A stretch of 21,218 bases of DNA from JALJPB01 sp963933115 (lineage in GTDB: Bacteria > Pseudomonadota > Gammaproteobacteria > Enterobacterales > Alteromonadaceae). The notes beneath the pieces were generated by a model. It was not told the origin of the DNA. It saw only the letters and a list, made by a program, of their open reading frames with translations, and made no database searches. The position numbers were made by a program, and so were the translations under genes. This document shows, one piece after another, positions 13,371-21,218 of this stretch (position 1 is its first letter; every line of letters begins with the position of its first letter). The DNA lies in contig CAWVSL010000045.1 of the NCBI GenBank assembly GCA_963933115.1, positions 1-21,218 on the forward strand, given 5' to 3'.

Positions 13371-16300
13371 GTGAAAGATTTACTTAAGTTTCTTAAGCAA
13401 CAAAATCAAACAGAAGAATTCGATGGTATTCGCATTGGATTAGCATCACCAGATTTGATCCGTTCATGGTCATTTGGTGAAGTAAAAAAACCTGAAACGA
13501 TTAATTACCGTACGTTCAAGCCTGAGCGTGATGGTTTGTTTTGTGCGCGTATTTTTGGTCCAGTAAAAGATTACGAATGTCTTTGTGGCAAATACAAACG
13601 CTTAAAACACCGTGGTGTTATTTGTGAAAAATGTGGTGTAGAAGTTACTTTAACTAAAGTTCGTCGTGACCGTATGGGTCATATCGAATTAGCAAGCCCT
13701 GTGGCTCACATTTGGTTTTTAAAATCATTACCATCACGTATTGGTTTACTTCTTGATATGACCTTGCGTGATATCGAGCGAGTGCTTTATTTTGAATCGT
13801 ATGTCGTTACTGAGCCAGGCCTGACTACACTAGAAAAAAGCCAAATTCTAACAGAAGAAGAGTATCTTGATGCGTTAGAAGAGCACGGTGATGAATTTGA
13901 TGCACTTATGGGTGCAGAAGCGGTTTTAGCTTTATTACAACAAATTGATTTAGAAGGTGAAGTTGCGCAAATGCGTGAAGAGCTTCCTGAAATCGGTAGT
14001 GAAACTAAACGTAAAAAAATCACTAAGCGTTTAAAATTGATGGAAGCATTTGCCGCTTCAGGTAACAAACCTGAGTGGATGATTTTAAATGTTTTACCAA
14101 TCTTACCACCAGATTTACGTCCATTAGTGCCATTAGATGGCGGTCGTTTTGCGACGTCTGATCTGAACGATTTATACCGTCGTGTAATTAACCGTAACAA
14201 CCGTTTAAAACGCCTTTTAGACTTAGTTGCTCCGGATATTATCGTACGTAACGAAAAACGTATGTTACAAGAGTCTGTTGATGCACTTCTTGATAACGGT
14301 CGTCGTGGTCGTGCCATTACGGGTTCTAACAAACGTCCATTAAAATCTCTTGCCGATATGATTAAAGGTAAGCAAGGTCGTTTCCGTCAGAATTTACTAG
14401 GTAAACGTGTAGATTACTCTGGTCGTTCTGTAATTACCGTTGGTCCAACACTACGTTTACATCAATGTGGTTTACCGAAAAAAATGGCGCTAGAGTTATT
14501 CAAGCCATTTATTTATGGAAAATTAGAAGCTCGTGGTCTAGCGACTACGATTAAAGCAGCTAAAAAGTTAGTTGAACGTGAAGGCGCTGAAGTTTGGGAT
14601 GTACTTGATGAAGTCATTCGTGAACATCCAGTAATGCTTAACCGTGCACCAACACTTCATAGATTGGGTATCCAAGCGTTTGAACCAGTATTGATTGAAG
14701 GTAAAGCTATCCACCTTCATCCGCTAGTTTGTGCGGCATACAATGCCGATTTCGATGGGGATCAAATGGCGGTACACGTACCGTTGACTATCGAAGCACA
14801 AATGGAAGCACGTACGTTGATGATGTCAACTAACAACGTACTATCACCAGCAAACGGTGAGCCAATTATCGTACCATCGCAAGATGTTGTCTTAGGTCTT
14901 TACTACTTAACACGTGATTGTGTTAACGGTAAAGGTGAAGGCATGGTATTTACTGACGTTAAAGAAGCTGAAAAAGCTTATCGTACGGGCGCAGCTGAAT
15001 TACATGCTCGCGTTAAAATCCGTATCACTGAGCTTATTATTAGCGAAGACGGCAGCGAAACTGAAATTACTACGTTAAAAGATACGACTATTGGTCGTGC
15101 TTTAATGTGGCAAGTATGTCCACAAGGCATGCCTTTTGAAATTATCGATCAAAAATTAACGAAGAAAGCAATTTCTAACTTAATCAACCATTGTTACCGT
15201 AAACTTGGTTTGAAGAAAACAGTAATTTTTGCCGATCACATCATGTATACCGGTTTCCACTACGCGATGATCGCGGGTGCATCTGTTTGTTTAGATGACA
15301 TGGTTATTCCTGATGCTAAGTACACTATCATCGAAGAATCTGAAGAAGAAGTTTCTGAAATTCAGGAACAATTCGAGCAAGGTTTAGTTACCAAAGGTGA
15401 GAAATACAACAAGGTTATTGATATTTGGTCATCTGCCAACGAGAAAATCTCTGCAGCGATGATGGATAACCTTAAAGTTGAGACCGTTATCAATAAAGCG
15501 GGTGAAGAAGAGCAACAAGAGTCGTTTAACTCTATCTACATGATGGCGGATTCTGGTGCACGTGGTAGTGCAGCTCAGATTCGTCAGTTAGCGGGTATGC
15601 GTGGCTTGATGGCTAAACCAGATGGTTCAATCATCGAAACACCAATAACAGCTAACTTCCGTGAAGGTTTAAGTGTACTACAATACTTTATCTCTACTCA
15701 CGGTGCGCGTAAAGGTCTTGCCGATACGGCACTTAAAACAGCTAACTCAGGTTACTTAACTCGACGATTAGTTGATGTTGCACAAGATTTAGTGGTAACA
15801 GAAGTAGACTGTGGCACTGAAGATGGCTTAATGATGACCCCGCTCATTGAAGGTGGAGATGTTGTTGAACCGTTAAGAGAGCGAGTACTTGGTCGTGTTG
15901 TTGCTGATGATGTGATGATCCCTGGTACTACAGAAGTATTACTACCTCGTAACACCTTAATTGATGAAAAACTTTGTGATGTCATTGAAGATAATTCAGT
16001 AGATCAAATCAAAGTACGCTCAATTATCACCTGTTCAACTGACTTTGGTATTTGTGCACACTGTTATGGTCGTGATTTGGCCCGTGGTCATATGATTAAC
16101 CAAGGTGAAGCGATTGGTGTTGTTGCTGCTCAATCAATTGGTGAGCCAGGTACACAGTTAACTATGCGTACGTTCCACATCGGTGGCGCAGCATCTCGTG
16201 CTTCTGCTGAAAACAGTGTTCAAGTTAAAAATAACGGTACGATGAAGTTACAAAATGCAAAATATGTAACTAACTCATCTAAGCACTTAGTCATCACCTC

Positions 16301-17588
16301 TCGTTCATCAGAAATTACAGTTATTGATGAGCTAGGTCGTGAGAAAGAACGTTATAAAGTACCTTACGGTTCTGTGCTTTCTAAGAAAGATGGTGGTGTT
16401 CTTAAGTCTGGTGAAACTATTGCTAATTGGGATCCGCATACGCATCCTATTATTACAGAAGTTGCCGGTAAAGTTCAGTTCTCTGATTTAGTTGATGGTG
16501 TGACTATGGTACGCCAAACAGATGATCTAACGGGCTTATCAAGTATCATTATTACTGATGCCGCACAACGTAATGCCACGGGTAAAGAAATGCGCCCAGC
16601 ATTAAAACTAGTTGATGCTAAAGGTAATGAAGTCATGATTGCGGGTACTGAAATTCCTGCATTATACTACTTACCAGGTAACGCAATTGTTAACCTAGAA
16701 GATGGTGCCGACGTAAACATTGGTGATGCACTTGCTCGTATACCACAAGCAAGCTCTAAAACCCGTGATATTACTGGTGGTCTTCCTCGTGTTGCTGATT
16801 TATTTGAAGCACGTAAACCTAAACTTCCAGCGATTCTTGCTGAGAAAACTGGTGTTGTTGCTTTTGGTAAAGAGACTAAAGGTAAAGTTCGTTTATTAAT
16901 CACTCAACCTAGTGGTGAAGTATACGAAGAGATGATCCCTAAAACGCGCTTATTAAACGTTTATGAAGGTGAGCAAGTTCTAATCGGTGAAGTAATCGCC
17001 GATGGTCCTGAGTCGCCACATGATATCTTGCGTTTACGTGGTGTATCACCTGTTGCCAATTACATTGTGAACGAAGTACAAGAAGTCTATCGTTTACAAG
17101 GTGTAAAAATTAATGATAAGCATATTGAGGTCATTGTTCGTCAAATGATTCGCAAGTGTTTAATCCTTAAAGGTGGCGACAGTGATTTCCTTAAAGGTGA
17201 AATAGTTGAAGTTGCTCGTGTAAATATCGGCAACCGTGAACTTGAAGCTGAAGGTAAGGAACCTGCAGAATATGAAATGCAAATGATGGGTATCACTAAG
17301 GCCTCATTAGCAACCGAATCATTTATATCTGCTGCATCTTTCCAAGAAACTACACGTGTGCTTACAGAAGCCGCTGTAGCTGGTAAGAAAGATGGCTTAC
17401 GTGGTCTGAAAGAAAACGTAATTGTTGGCCGATTAATTCCTGCAGGTACGGGTTATTCATACCATCAGGAACGGGCACGTAAACGCGCTGCTGGTCGTGA
17501 AGTTGAAGTGAAAGTTTCAGCGGATGATGCGGAAAAAGCATTAGCTGATGCGCTAAATTCAGACTTAATGTCTGGTGCTGGTGAGTAG
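13371..17588 (+). CDS. rpoC: DNA-directed RNA polymerase subunit beta-prime
   Basis: A 1405-residue subunit (E. coli 1407) carrying the catalytic magnesium site. The N-terminal zinc ribbon has Cys70, Cys72, Cys85 and Cys88 (ECLCGKYKRLKHRGVICEKC). The invariant NADFDGDQ motif is at 458-465, with the three Asp at 460, 462 and 464. The second zinc site includes CSTDFGICAHCYG. The bridge-helix and trigger-loop regions (MAGMRGLMA, GEPGTQLTMRTFH) are intact. The start is GTG at 13371, with AGGAG (13360-13364) 6 bases upstream and the family N-terminus KDLLKFLKQQ; E. coli rpoC also starts with GTG. It is co-transcribed with rpoB and followed by a strong terminator. Confidence 0.99.
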   Translation: MKDLLKFLKQQNQTEEFDGIRIGLASPDLIRSWSFGEVKKPETINYRTFKPERDGLFCARIFGPVKDYECLCGKYKRLKHRGVICEKCGVEVTLTKVRRDRMGHIELASPVAHIWFLKSLPSRIGLLLDMTLRDIERVLYFESYVVTEPGLTTLEKSQILTEEEYLDALEEHGDEFDALMGAEAVLALLQQIDLEGEVAQMREELPEIGSETKRKKITKRLKLMEAFAASGNKPEWMILNVLPILPPDLRPLVPLDGGRFATSDLNDLYRRVINRNNRLKRLLDLVAPDIIVRNEKRMLQESVDALLDNGRRGRAITGSNKRPLKSLADMIKGKQGRFRQNLLGKRVDYSGRSVITVGPTLRLHQCGLPKKMALELFKPFIYGKLEARGLATTIKAAKKLVEREGAEVWDVLDEVIREHPVMLNRAPTLHRLGIQAFEPVLIEGKAIHLHPLVCAAYNADFDGDQMAVHVPLTIEAQMEARTLMMSTNNVLSPANGEPIIVPSQDVVLGLYYLTRDCVNGKGEGMVFTDVKEAEKAYRTGAAELHARVKIRITELIISEDGSETEITTLKDTTIGRALMWQVCPQGMPFEIIDQKLTKKAISNLINHCYRKLGLKKTVIFADHIMYTGFHYAMIAGASVCLDDMVIPDAKYTIIEESEEEVSEIQEQFEQGLVTKGEKYNKVIDIWSSANEKISAAMMDNLKVETVINKAGEEEQQESFNSIYMMADSGARGSAAQIRQLAGMRGLMAKPDGSIIETPITANFREGLSVLQYFISTHGARKGLADTALKTANSGYLTRRLVDVAQDLVVTEVDCGTEDGLMMTPLIEGGDVVEPLRERVLGRVVADDVMIPGTTEVLLPRNTLIDEKLCDVIEDNSVDQIKVRSIITCSTDFGICAHCYGRDLARGHMINQGEAIGVVAAQSIGEPGTQLTMRTFHIGGAASRASAENSVQVKNNGTMKLQNAKYVTNSSKHLVITSRSSEITVIDELGREKERYKVPYGSVLSKKDGGVLKSGETIANWDPHTHPIITEVAGKVQFSDLVDGVTMVRQTDDLTGLSSIIITDAAQRNATGKEMRPALKLVDAKGNEVMIAGTEIPALYYLPGNAIVNLEDGADVNIGDALARIPQASSKTRDITGGLPRVADLFEARKPKLPAILAEKTGVVAFGKETKGKVRLLITQPSGEVYEEMIPKTRLLNVYEGEQVLIGEVIADGPESPHDILRLRGVSPVANYIVNEVQEVYRLQGVKINDKHIEVIVRQMIRKCLILKGGDSDFLKGEIVEVARVNIGNRELEAEGKEPAEYEMQMMGITKASLATESFISAASFQETTRVLTEAAVAGKKDGLRGLKENVIVGRLIPAGTGYSYHQERARKRAAGREVEVKVSADDAEKALADALNSDLMSGAGE

Positions 17589-17640
17589 ACGGTATAGATT
17601 CTATATGTCCCAGTCATAAATAGCTGGGTACAATAGACTT

Positions 17641-17677
17641 AAAGCCAATGATTAATTATTTAATCATTGGCTTTTTT
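17641..17677 (+). terminator. Strong Rho-independent terminator after rpoC
   Basis: A perfect 15-bp stem, AAAGCCAATGATTAA (17641-17655) with TTAATCATTGGCTTT (17660-17674), closes a 4-base loop TTAT and continues into a six-T run (17672-17677). It lies 52 bases after the rpoC stop and separates the rpoBC unit from the str operon promoter. Confidence 0.93.
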
Positions 17678-17722
17678 ATTGGCACATTAATGAAAAATAT
17701 TGGAGCTTTGGCCCTACCAGAC

Positions 17723-17751
17723 TTGACAGACCAAAGCTTGACCAGTAGAAT
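17723..17751 (+). promoter_or_regulatory. Sigma-70 promoter of the str operon (rpsL-rpsG-fusA-tuf)
   Basis: A perfect TTGACA (17723-17728), an optimal 17-base spacer and TAGAAT (17746-17751), followed by the GC-rich discriminator GCCGCG. This is the best promoter in the window. It would give a leader of about 115 bases before rpsL. The discriminator fits negative control by ppGpp/DksA, known for ribosomal-protein promoters. Confidence 0.85.
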
Positions 17752-17875
17752 GCCGCGACCTAATATTCTAGCCTAGTTGGCTTTGAACGTTAGGTAGCGG
17801 TTTTCGCGTTTACAAGCGTGTAGATTCTCCCATTGATTGGAATTTACACAAACTTAACTAATTTGGAGCTATTTA

Positions 17876-18250
17876 ATGGCAACTATTAACCAATTAGTAC
17901 GTAAACCTCGCGTTAGACAAGTCACTAAAAGTAACGTTCCAGCGTTACAAGCTTGTCCACAACGTCGTGGCGTATGTACTCGTGTGTATACAACTACACC
18001 AAAGAAACCTAACTCTGCACTTCGTAAAGTTGCTCGTGTTCGTTTAACTAACGGCTTCGAAGTTACATCTTACATCGGTGGTGAAGGTCATAACTTACAA
18101 GAACATAGCGTGATTTTAATCCGCGGTGGTCGTGTTAAAGATTTACCAGGTGTGCGTTATCACACCGTTCGTGGCGCACTAGATTGTTCTGGTGTAAGCG
18201 ATAGAAGACAAGGCCGTTCTAAATACGGTGCTAAACGACCTAAGTCTTAG
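17876..18250 (+). CDS. rpsL: 30S ribosomal protein S12
   Basis: A 124-residue decoding-centre protein of the small subunit, the same length as E. coli S12. The conserved TTPKKPNSALRK loop retains the lysine whose replacement gives streptomycin resistance, and GGRVKDLPGVRYH is also wild type, so a streptomycin-sensitive form is predicted. GGAG (17865-17868) lies 7 bases before the ATG. It is first in the str operon. Confidence 0.98.
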   Translation: MATINQLVRKPRVRQVTKSNVPALQACPQRRGVCTRVYTTTPKKPNSALRKVARVRLTNGFEVTSYIGGEGHNLQEHSVILIRGGRVKDLPGVRYHTVRGALDCSGVSDRRQGRSKYGAKRPKS

Positions 18251-18358
18251 CAGTTTCATTTCTTCTTAAAGAAATAAAGCTACGTTAAGTAAGGCCAAAT
18301 TAAAAATTTTTATAATTTACATATTTTGGGTTAAACCTGAATAGTACGGAGAATTGAG
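18251..18358 (+). promoter_or_regulatory. rpsL-rpsG spacer, possible S7 translational control region
   Basis: A 108-base spacer containing the hairpin ATTTCTT (18258-18264) with AAGAAAT (18269-18275). In E. coli the spacer between these genes (about 100 bases) is the target by which S7 represses translation of its operon. Similar length and position suggest the same job here, but I could not match the E. coli fold base by base. Confidence 0.35.
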
Positions 18359-18829
18359 ATGCCAAGAAGACGCGTCGTTGGGCAACGTAAAATATTGCCA
18401 GATCCTAAGTTCCATAATGAACTTTTAGCAAAATTCATCAACATTTTAATGGTTGATGGTAAGAAATCTACTGCCGAAAAAATTGTTTACGGTGCATTAG
18501 ACATTTTAGTTGAGAAATCTGAAAAAGATCATTTAGAGGTGTTTGAAACAGCTTTAGATAATATCCGTCCACAAGTCGAAGTTAAGTCTCGTCGTGTTGG
18601 TGGTTCTACTTATCAGGTTCCAGTTGAAGTTCGTCCGGTACGTCGTAATGCTCTAGCCATGCGTTGGTTAGTTGAAGCAGCTCGTAAACGTGGTGAAAAA
18701 TCAATGGCTCAGCGCTTAGCTAACGAAATGTTAGATGCAGCTGACAGCAAAGGTAGTGCGGTTAAGAAACGTGAAGACGTTCACCGTATGGCTGACGCTA
18801 ACAAAGCATTCGCTCACTACCGCTGGTAG
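18359..18829 (+). CDS. rpsG: 30S ribosomal protein S7
   Basis: A 156-residue protein that nucleates assembly of the 30S head and contacts E-site tRNA. It has the standard short form, without the C-terminal extension of E. coli K-12. Typical N-terminus MPRRRVVGQRKILPDPKFHNELL, the QVPVEVRPVRRNALAMRWLVEAARKRGEKSMA rRNA-binding region at about 85-117, and ending in HRMADANKAFAHYRW. CGGAGA provides the ribosome site about 8 bases before the ATG. Second gene of the str operon. Confidence 0.98.
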   Translation: MPRRRVVGQRKILPDPKFHNELLAKFINILMVDGKKSTAEKIVYGALDILVEKSEKDHLEVFETALDNIRPQVEVKSRRVGGSTYQVPVEVRPVRRNALAMRWLVEAARKRGEKSMAQRLANEMLDAADSKGSAVKKREDVHRMADANKAFAHYRW

Positions 18830-18911
18830 AAAGAGGATTGCTCTGATGGCCTTTTTTTGGATTAATAGTTGGTATATTAGTCATCGAAAGGTCGTTAAAG
18901 TTTTATATACT

Positions 18912-18928
18912 CTGAGAAATAATCTCAG
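18912..18928 (+). other. Small hairpin in the rpsG-fusA spacer
   Basis: CTGAGA (18912-18917) pairs with TCTCAG (18923-18928) around a 5-base loop. It ends four bases before the fusA Shine-Dalgarno GAGGA (18932-18936). It is too weak for termination; modest influence on fusA translation is possible. Confidence 0.4.
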
Positions 18929-18943
18929 TTTGAGGATGTAATT

Positions 18944-21043
18944 GTGGCTCGTATCACCCCTATAGAGCGTTACCGAAATATCGGTATTTGTGCGCACGTA
19001 GATGCTGGTAAAACGACAACAACAGAAAGAGTACTTTTTTATACCGGTCTTTCACATAAGATTGGTGAAGTTCATGATGGCGCAGCCACTATGGACTGGA
19101 TGGAACAAGAACAAGAGCGAGGTATTACTATTACTTCTGCGGCTACTACTTGTTTCTGGAAAGGTATGGAAGGGCAATTTGCTGATCACCGGATCAATAT
19201 TATTGATACCCCAGGTCATGTTGACTTTACCATTGAAGTAGAACGTTCTTTACGTGTACTTGATGGTGCTGTCTTAGTACTTTGTGCTTCTTCTGGTGTA
19301 CAACCACAAACAGAAACTGTATGGCGTCAAATGGAAAAATATTCCGTTCCCCGTATAGTTTTTGTGAATAAAATGGATCGTACAGGCGCTGATTTTTTAG
19401 CGGTTGTTGAGCAATTATCTACTCGTTTAGGTGCTAATGCTGTGCCAATCCATTTAGCGATTGGTGCTGAAGAAGAATTTGCAGGTGTTGTTGACTTAAT
19501 TAAAATGAAAGCCATTAACTGGAACGAAAGTGACCAGGGCATGAGTTTTACTTATGAAGACATTCCTGCTGATATGCAAGATTTAGCGAACGAGTGGCGC
19601 GAAAATCTTATTTCTGAAGCAGCTGAAGTCTCTGAAGTAATAATGGATAAGTACCTTGAAGGTGCTGCTATATCCGAACAAGAAATAAAAACAGCACTAC
19701 GAACACGTACACTAAACAATGAAATCATCCTTTGTACTTGTGGCTCAGCTTTCAAGAATAAAGGTGTTCAAGCGGTACTTGATGCTGTTGTAGACTTTTT
19801 ACCTTCGCCAACAGAAGTTGTTGCGATTAAGGGTATTAAGGATGATAAAAACGAGACTGAAGACTGTCGTCAAGCCGACGATAATGCACCTTTTTCTGCA
19901 TTAGCGTTTAAGGTTGCGACTGACCCATTTGTTGGGACTTTAACTTTCTTTCGTGTCTACTCTGGTGTAGTAAAAACTGGTGACAGTATTTACAATCCAG
20001 TAAAGGGTAAAAAAGAACGTTTTGGTCGCATTGTACAAATGCATGCAAATGATCGTGAAGAGATTAAAGAAGTACGTGCCGGTGATATTGCTGCCGCTAT
20101 TGGTTTAAAAGAAGTAACCACTGGCGATACACTATGTGATGCAAATCATGTAATCACTTTAGAACGTATGGAATTTCCTGAACCGGTTATTTCAGTTGCT
20201 GTAGAGCCAAGAACTTTAGCTGCCCAAGACAAGATGTCAGGTGCTCTAGGGAAACTTGCAGCAGAAGACCCTTCATTTCGTGTTATGACGGATGAAGAGT
20301 CAGGTCAAACCATTATCTCAGGTATGGGTGAGTTACATCTTGAGGTTTTAGTTGAGCGTATGCGACGTGAGTTTAACGTTGACTGTAACGTAGGTAAGCC
20401 TCAAGTTGCTTATCGCGAAACTATACGCTCAACCGTGGAAGTTGAAGGTAAGTTTGTTCGTCAATCAGGCGGCAAAGGTCAATTTGGTCATGTTTGGTTG
20501 AAGATGGAACCTTTGGAAGCAGGAAACGGATTTGAATTTGTTAACGAAATTGTTGGTGGCAGTGTTCCAAAAGAATACATCCCAGCAATTGAAAAGGGCT
20601 GTAGAGAGCAGATGGATAGCGGTGTTTTAGCTGGTTTTCCATTATTAGACATTAAAGTCACTCTTTATGATGGGTCTTTTCATGACGTTGACTCAAATGA
20701 AATGGCGTTTAAGGTTGCTGCTTCGATTGGCTTTAGAAAAGGGGCGTTAGAAGCGTCACCTGTTATACTCGAGCCAATGATGAAAGTTGAAGTAACTACG
20801 CCAGAAGAAAACATGGGTGATGTTGTCGGTGATTTGAATCGCCGTCGCGGCATGATTGATGGCATGGACGAAGGTCCTGCAGGTTCTAAGATAGTAAATG
20901 CAACAGTACCTCTATCTGAAATGTTTGGTTATGCTACGGCTTTACGTAGTGCTACTCAAGGTCGTGCATCTTATTCAATGGAGTTTCTAAAGTACAATGA
21001 AGCGCCAAAGAAAGTTGCAGAGACTATAATGCAAATACATTAG
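18944..21043 (+). CDS. fusA: Elongation factor G
   Basis: A 699-residue translational GTPase (E. coli 704) that drives ribosome translocation and, with RRF, ribosome recycling. G1 AHVDAGKTTT near residue 17, switch I DWMEQEQERGITITSAATT, G3 DTPGH at 88-92, G4 NKMD at 142-145 and G5 GSAFKNKG. Domain IV loop residues (RQSGGKGQFGHV, SFHDVDSNEMAFK) and the C-terminal RRRGMIDGM and PLSEMFGYAT motifs are present. The start is GTG at 18944 with GAGGA (18932-18936) 7 bases upstream; the N-terminus ARITPIERYRNIGI matches the family. Being in the str operon before tuf, it is the main EF-G and not a stand-alone paralogue. Confidence 0.98.
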   Translation: MARITPIERYRNIGICAHVDAGKTTTTERVLFYTGLSHKIGEVHDGAATMDWMEQEQERGITITSAATTCFWKGMEGQFADHRINIIDTPGHVDFTIEVERSLRVLDGAVLVLCASSGVQPQTETVWRQMEKYSVPRIVFVNKMDRTGADFLAVVEQLSTRLGANAVPIHLAIGAEEEFAGVVDLIKMKAINWNESDQGMSFTYEDIPADMQDLANEWRENLISEAAEVSEVIMDKYLEGAAISEQEIKTALRTRTLNNEIILCTCGSAFKNKGVQAVLDAVVDFLPSPTEVVAIKGIKDDKNETEDCRQADDNAPFSALAFKVATDPFVGTLTFFRVYSGVVKTGDSIYNPVKGKKERFGRIVQMHANDREEIKEVRAGDIAAAIGLKEVTTGDTLCDANHVITLERMEFPEPVISVAVEPRTLAAQDKMSGALGKLAAEDPSFRVMTDEESGQTIISGMGELHLEVLVERMRREFNVDCNVGKPQVAYRETIRSTVEVEGKFVRQSGGKGQFGHVWLKMEPLEAGNGFEFVNEIVGGSVPKEYIPAIEKGCREQMDSGVLAGFPLLDIKVTLYDGSFHDVDSNEMAFKVAASIGFRKGALEASPVILEPMMKVEVTTPEENMGDVVGDLNRRRGMIDGMDEGPAGSKIVNATVPLSEMFGYATALRSATQGRASYSMEFLKYNEAPKKVAETIMQIH

Positions 21044-21049
21044 GCGGGA

Positions 21050-21108
21050 CTTATTATCTCATTAAAGATAATAAGCGCGTCTTGCCCCGTCAAGTTGACC
21101 GGGCTTTT
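21050..21108 (+). terminator. Tandem hairpins between fusA and tuf; possible attenuator
   Basis: CTTATTATCT (21050-21059) pairs perfectly with AGATAATAAG (21066-21075). Then GCCC (21084-21087) pairs with GGGC (21101-21104) and GTCA (21089-21092) with TGAC (21096-21099) across one C-C mismatch, followed by four Ts (21105-21108). The second resembles a short-tailed intrinsic terminator located 22 bases before the tuf start. Partial termination or processing is more likely than a complete stop, since tuf belongs to this operon and no new promoter is evident in the remaining bases. Confidence 0.5.
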
Positions 21109-21130
21109 AATAAATTAAAGGTAATTTAAG

Positions 21131-21218
21131 ATGGCTAAAGCTAAATTTGAACGTTTAAAACCGCATGTCAATGTTGGTACAATCGGTCACGTAGATCACG
21201 GTAAAACAACGTTAACAG
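21131..21218 (+). CDS. tuf: Elongation factor Tu (5' end only, cut by window edge)
   Basis: The first 29 codons are present, running off the right edge. They read MAKAKFERLKPHVNVG and then TIGHVDHGKTTLT, which contains the G1 (P-loop) GHVDHGKT of EF-Tu, the factor that carries aminoacyl-tRNA to the ribosome. AAAGG (21117-21121) precedes the ATG by 9 bases. Last known gene of the str operon; the rest of the protein cannot be judged. Confidence 0.96.
   Translation, partial: MAKAKFERLKPHVNVGTIGHVDHGKTTLT

Noticed and set aside
13787..14332. A 181-codon antisense frame inside rpoC
   Set aside because: The biased codon use of a highly expressed gene often leaves an open antisense frame; its Ser/Arg-rich product resembles nothing known.
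18735..18941. A 68-codon frame overlapping the end of rpsG and the spacer before fusA
   Set aside because: It is out of frame with rpsG, shares most of its length with that gene and has no protein features.

Overview
The window is a core translation and transcription gene cluster of a gammaproteobacterium, with a small accessory region at its left end. The order tRNA-Trp, secE, nusG, rplK, rplA, rplJ, rplL, rpoB, rpoC, rpsL, rpsG, fusA, tuf is the classical one. Protein lengths almost match Escherichia coli (RpoB 1342, RpoC 1405, L11 142, L7/L12 120 residues). The AT-rich DNA, strong use of A/T-ending codons and overall protein character suggest a marine Alteromonadales bacterium, perhaps of the Colwellia/Thalassotalea type. 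That placement is inference from general character, not from a search.

Left region (1-4565, minus strand): a hairpin terminator at 8-35, then two genes reading leftward. The upstream gene (873-4565) encodes a 1230-residue secreted lipoprotein with a HYR-like domain and an Asp-rich thrombospondin type 3-like calcium-binding repeat tract. Its stop overlaps the start of the next gene (106-873), a 255-residue predicted outer-membrane beta-barrel protein ending in Phe. They look like a translationally coupled surface pair of unknown function, and are the only part of the window that is not housekeeping.

Centre (4566-17680, plus strand): an AT-rich gene-free stretch carries a good sigma-70 promoter for a tRNA-Trp gene, followed by secE (SecYEG translocase) and nusG (transcription elongation/termination). 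A strong terminator closes that unit. The rplKA genes follow with their own promoter and a candidate L1 autoregulatory hairpin. Next comes a 380-base leader with a promoter and an L10-leader fold, then rplJ and rplL. A partial terminator separates rplL from rpoB and rpoC, the two large RNA polymerase subunits. A 15-bp-stem terminator ends rpoC.

Right region (17681-21218): the str operon, with a near-consensus promoter (TTGACA, 17 bp, TAGAAT), rpsL, rpsG, fusA and the first 29 codons of tuf. Intergenic hairpins at rplJ-rplL, rplL-rpoB, rpoB-rpoC, rpsG-fusA and fusA-tuf are probable attenuators or mRNA-processing sites. Together these genes supply the ribosomal stalk, elongation factors, RNA polymerase core and its NusG partner. 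The tRNA-Trp, rplK and rpsL promoters all have GC-rich discriminators, which fits growth-rate control.

I found no mobile element, CRISPR array, phage gene or defence system. The most interesting leads are the lipoprotein/barrel couplet with its 66-bp tandem repeats, an inverted repeat overlapping the rplJ promoter, and the intergenic RNA structures.
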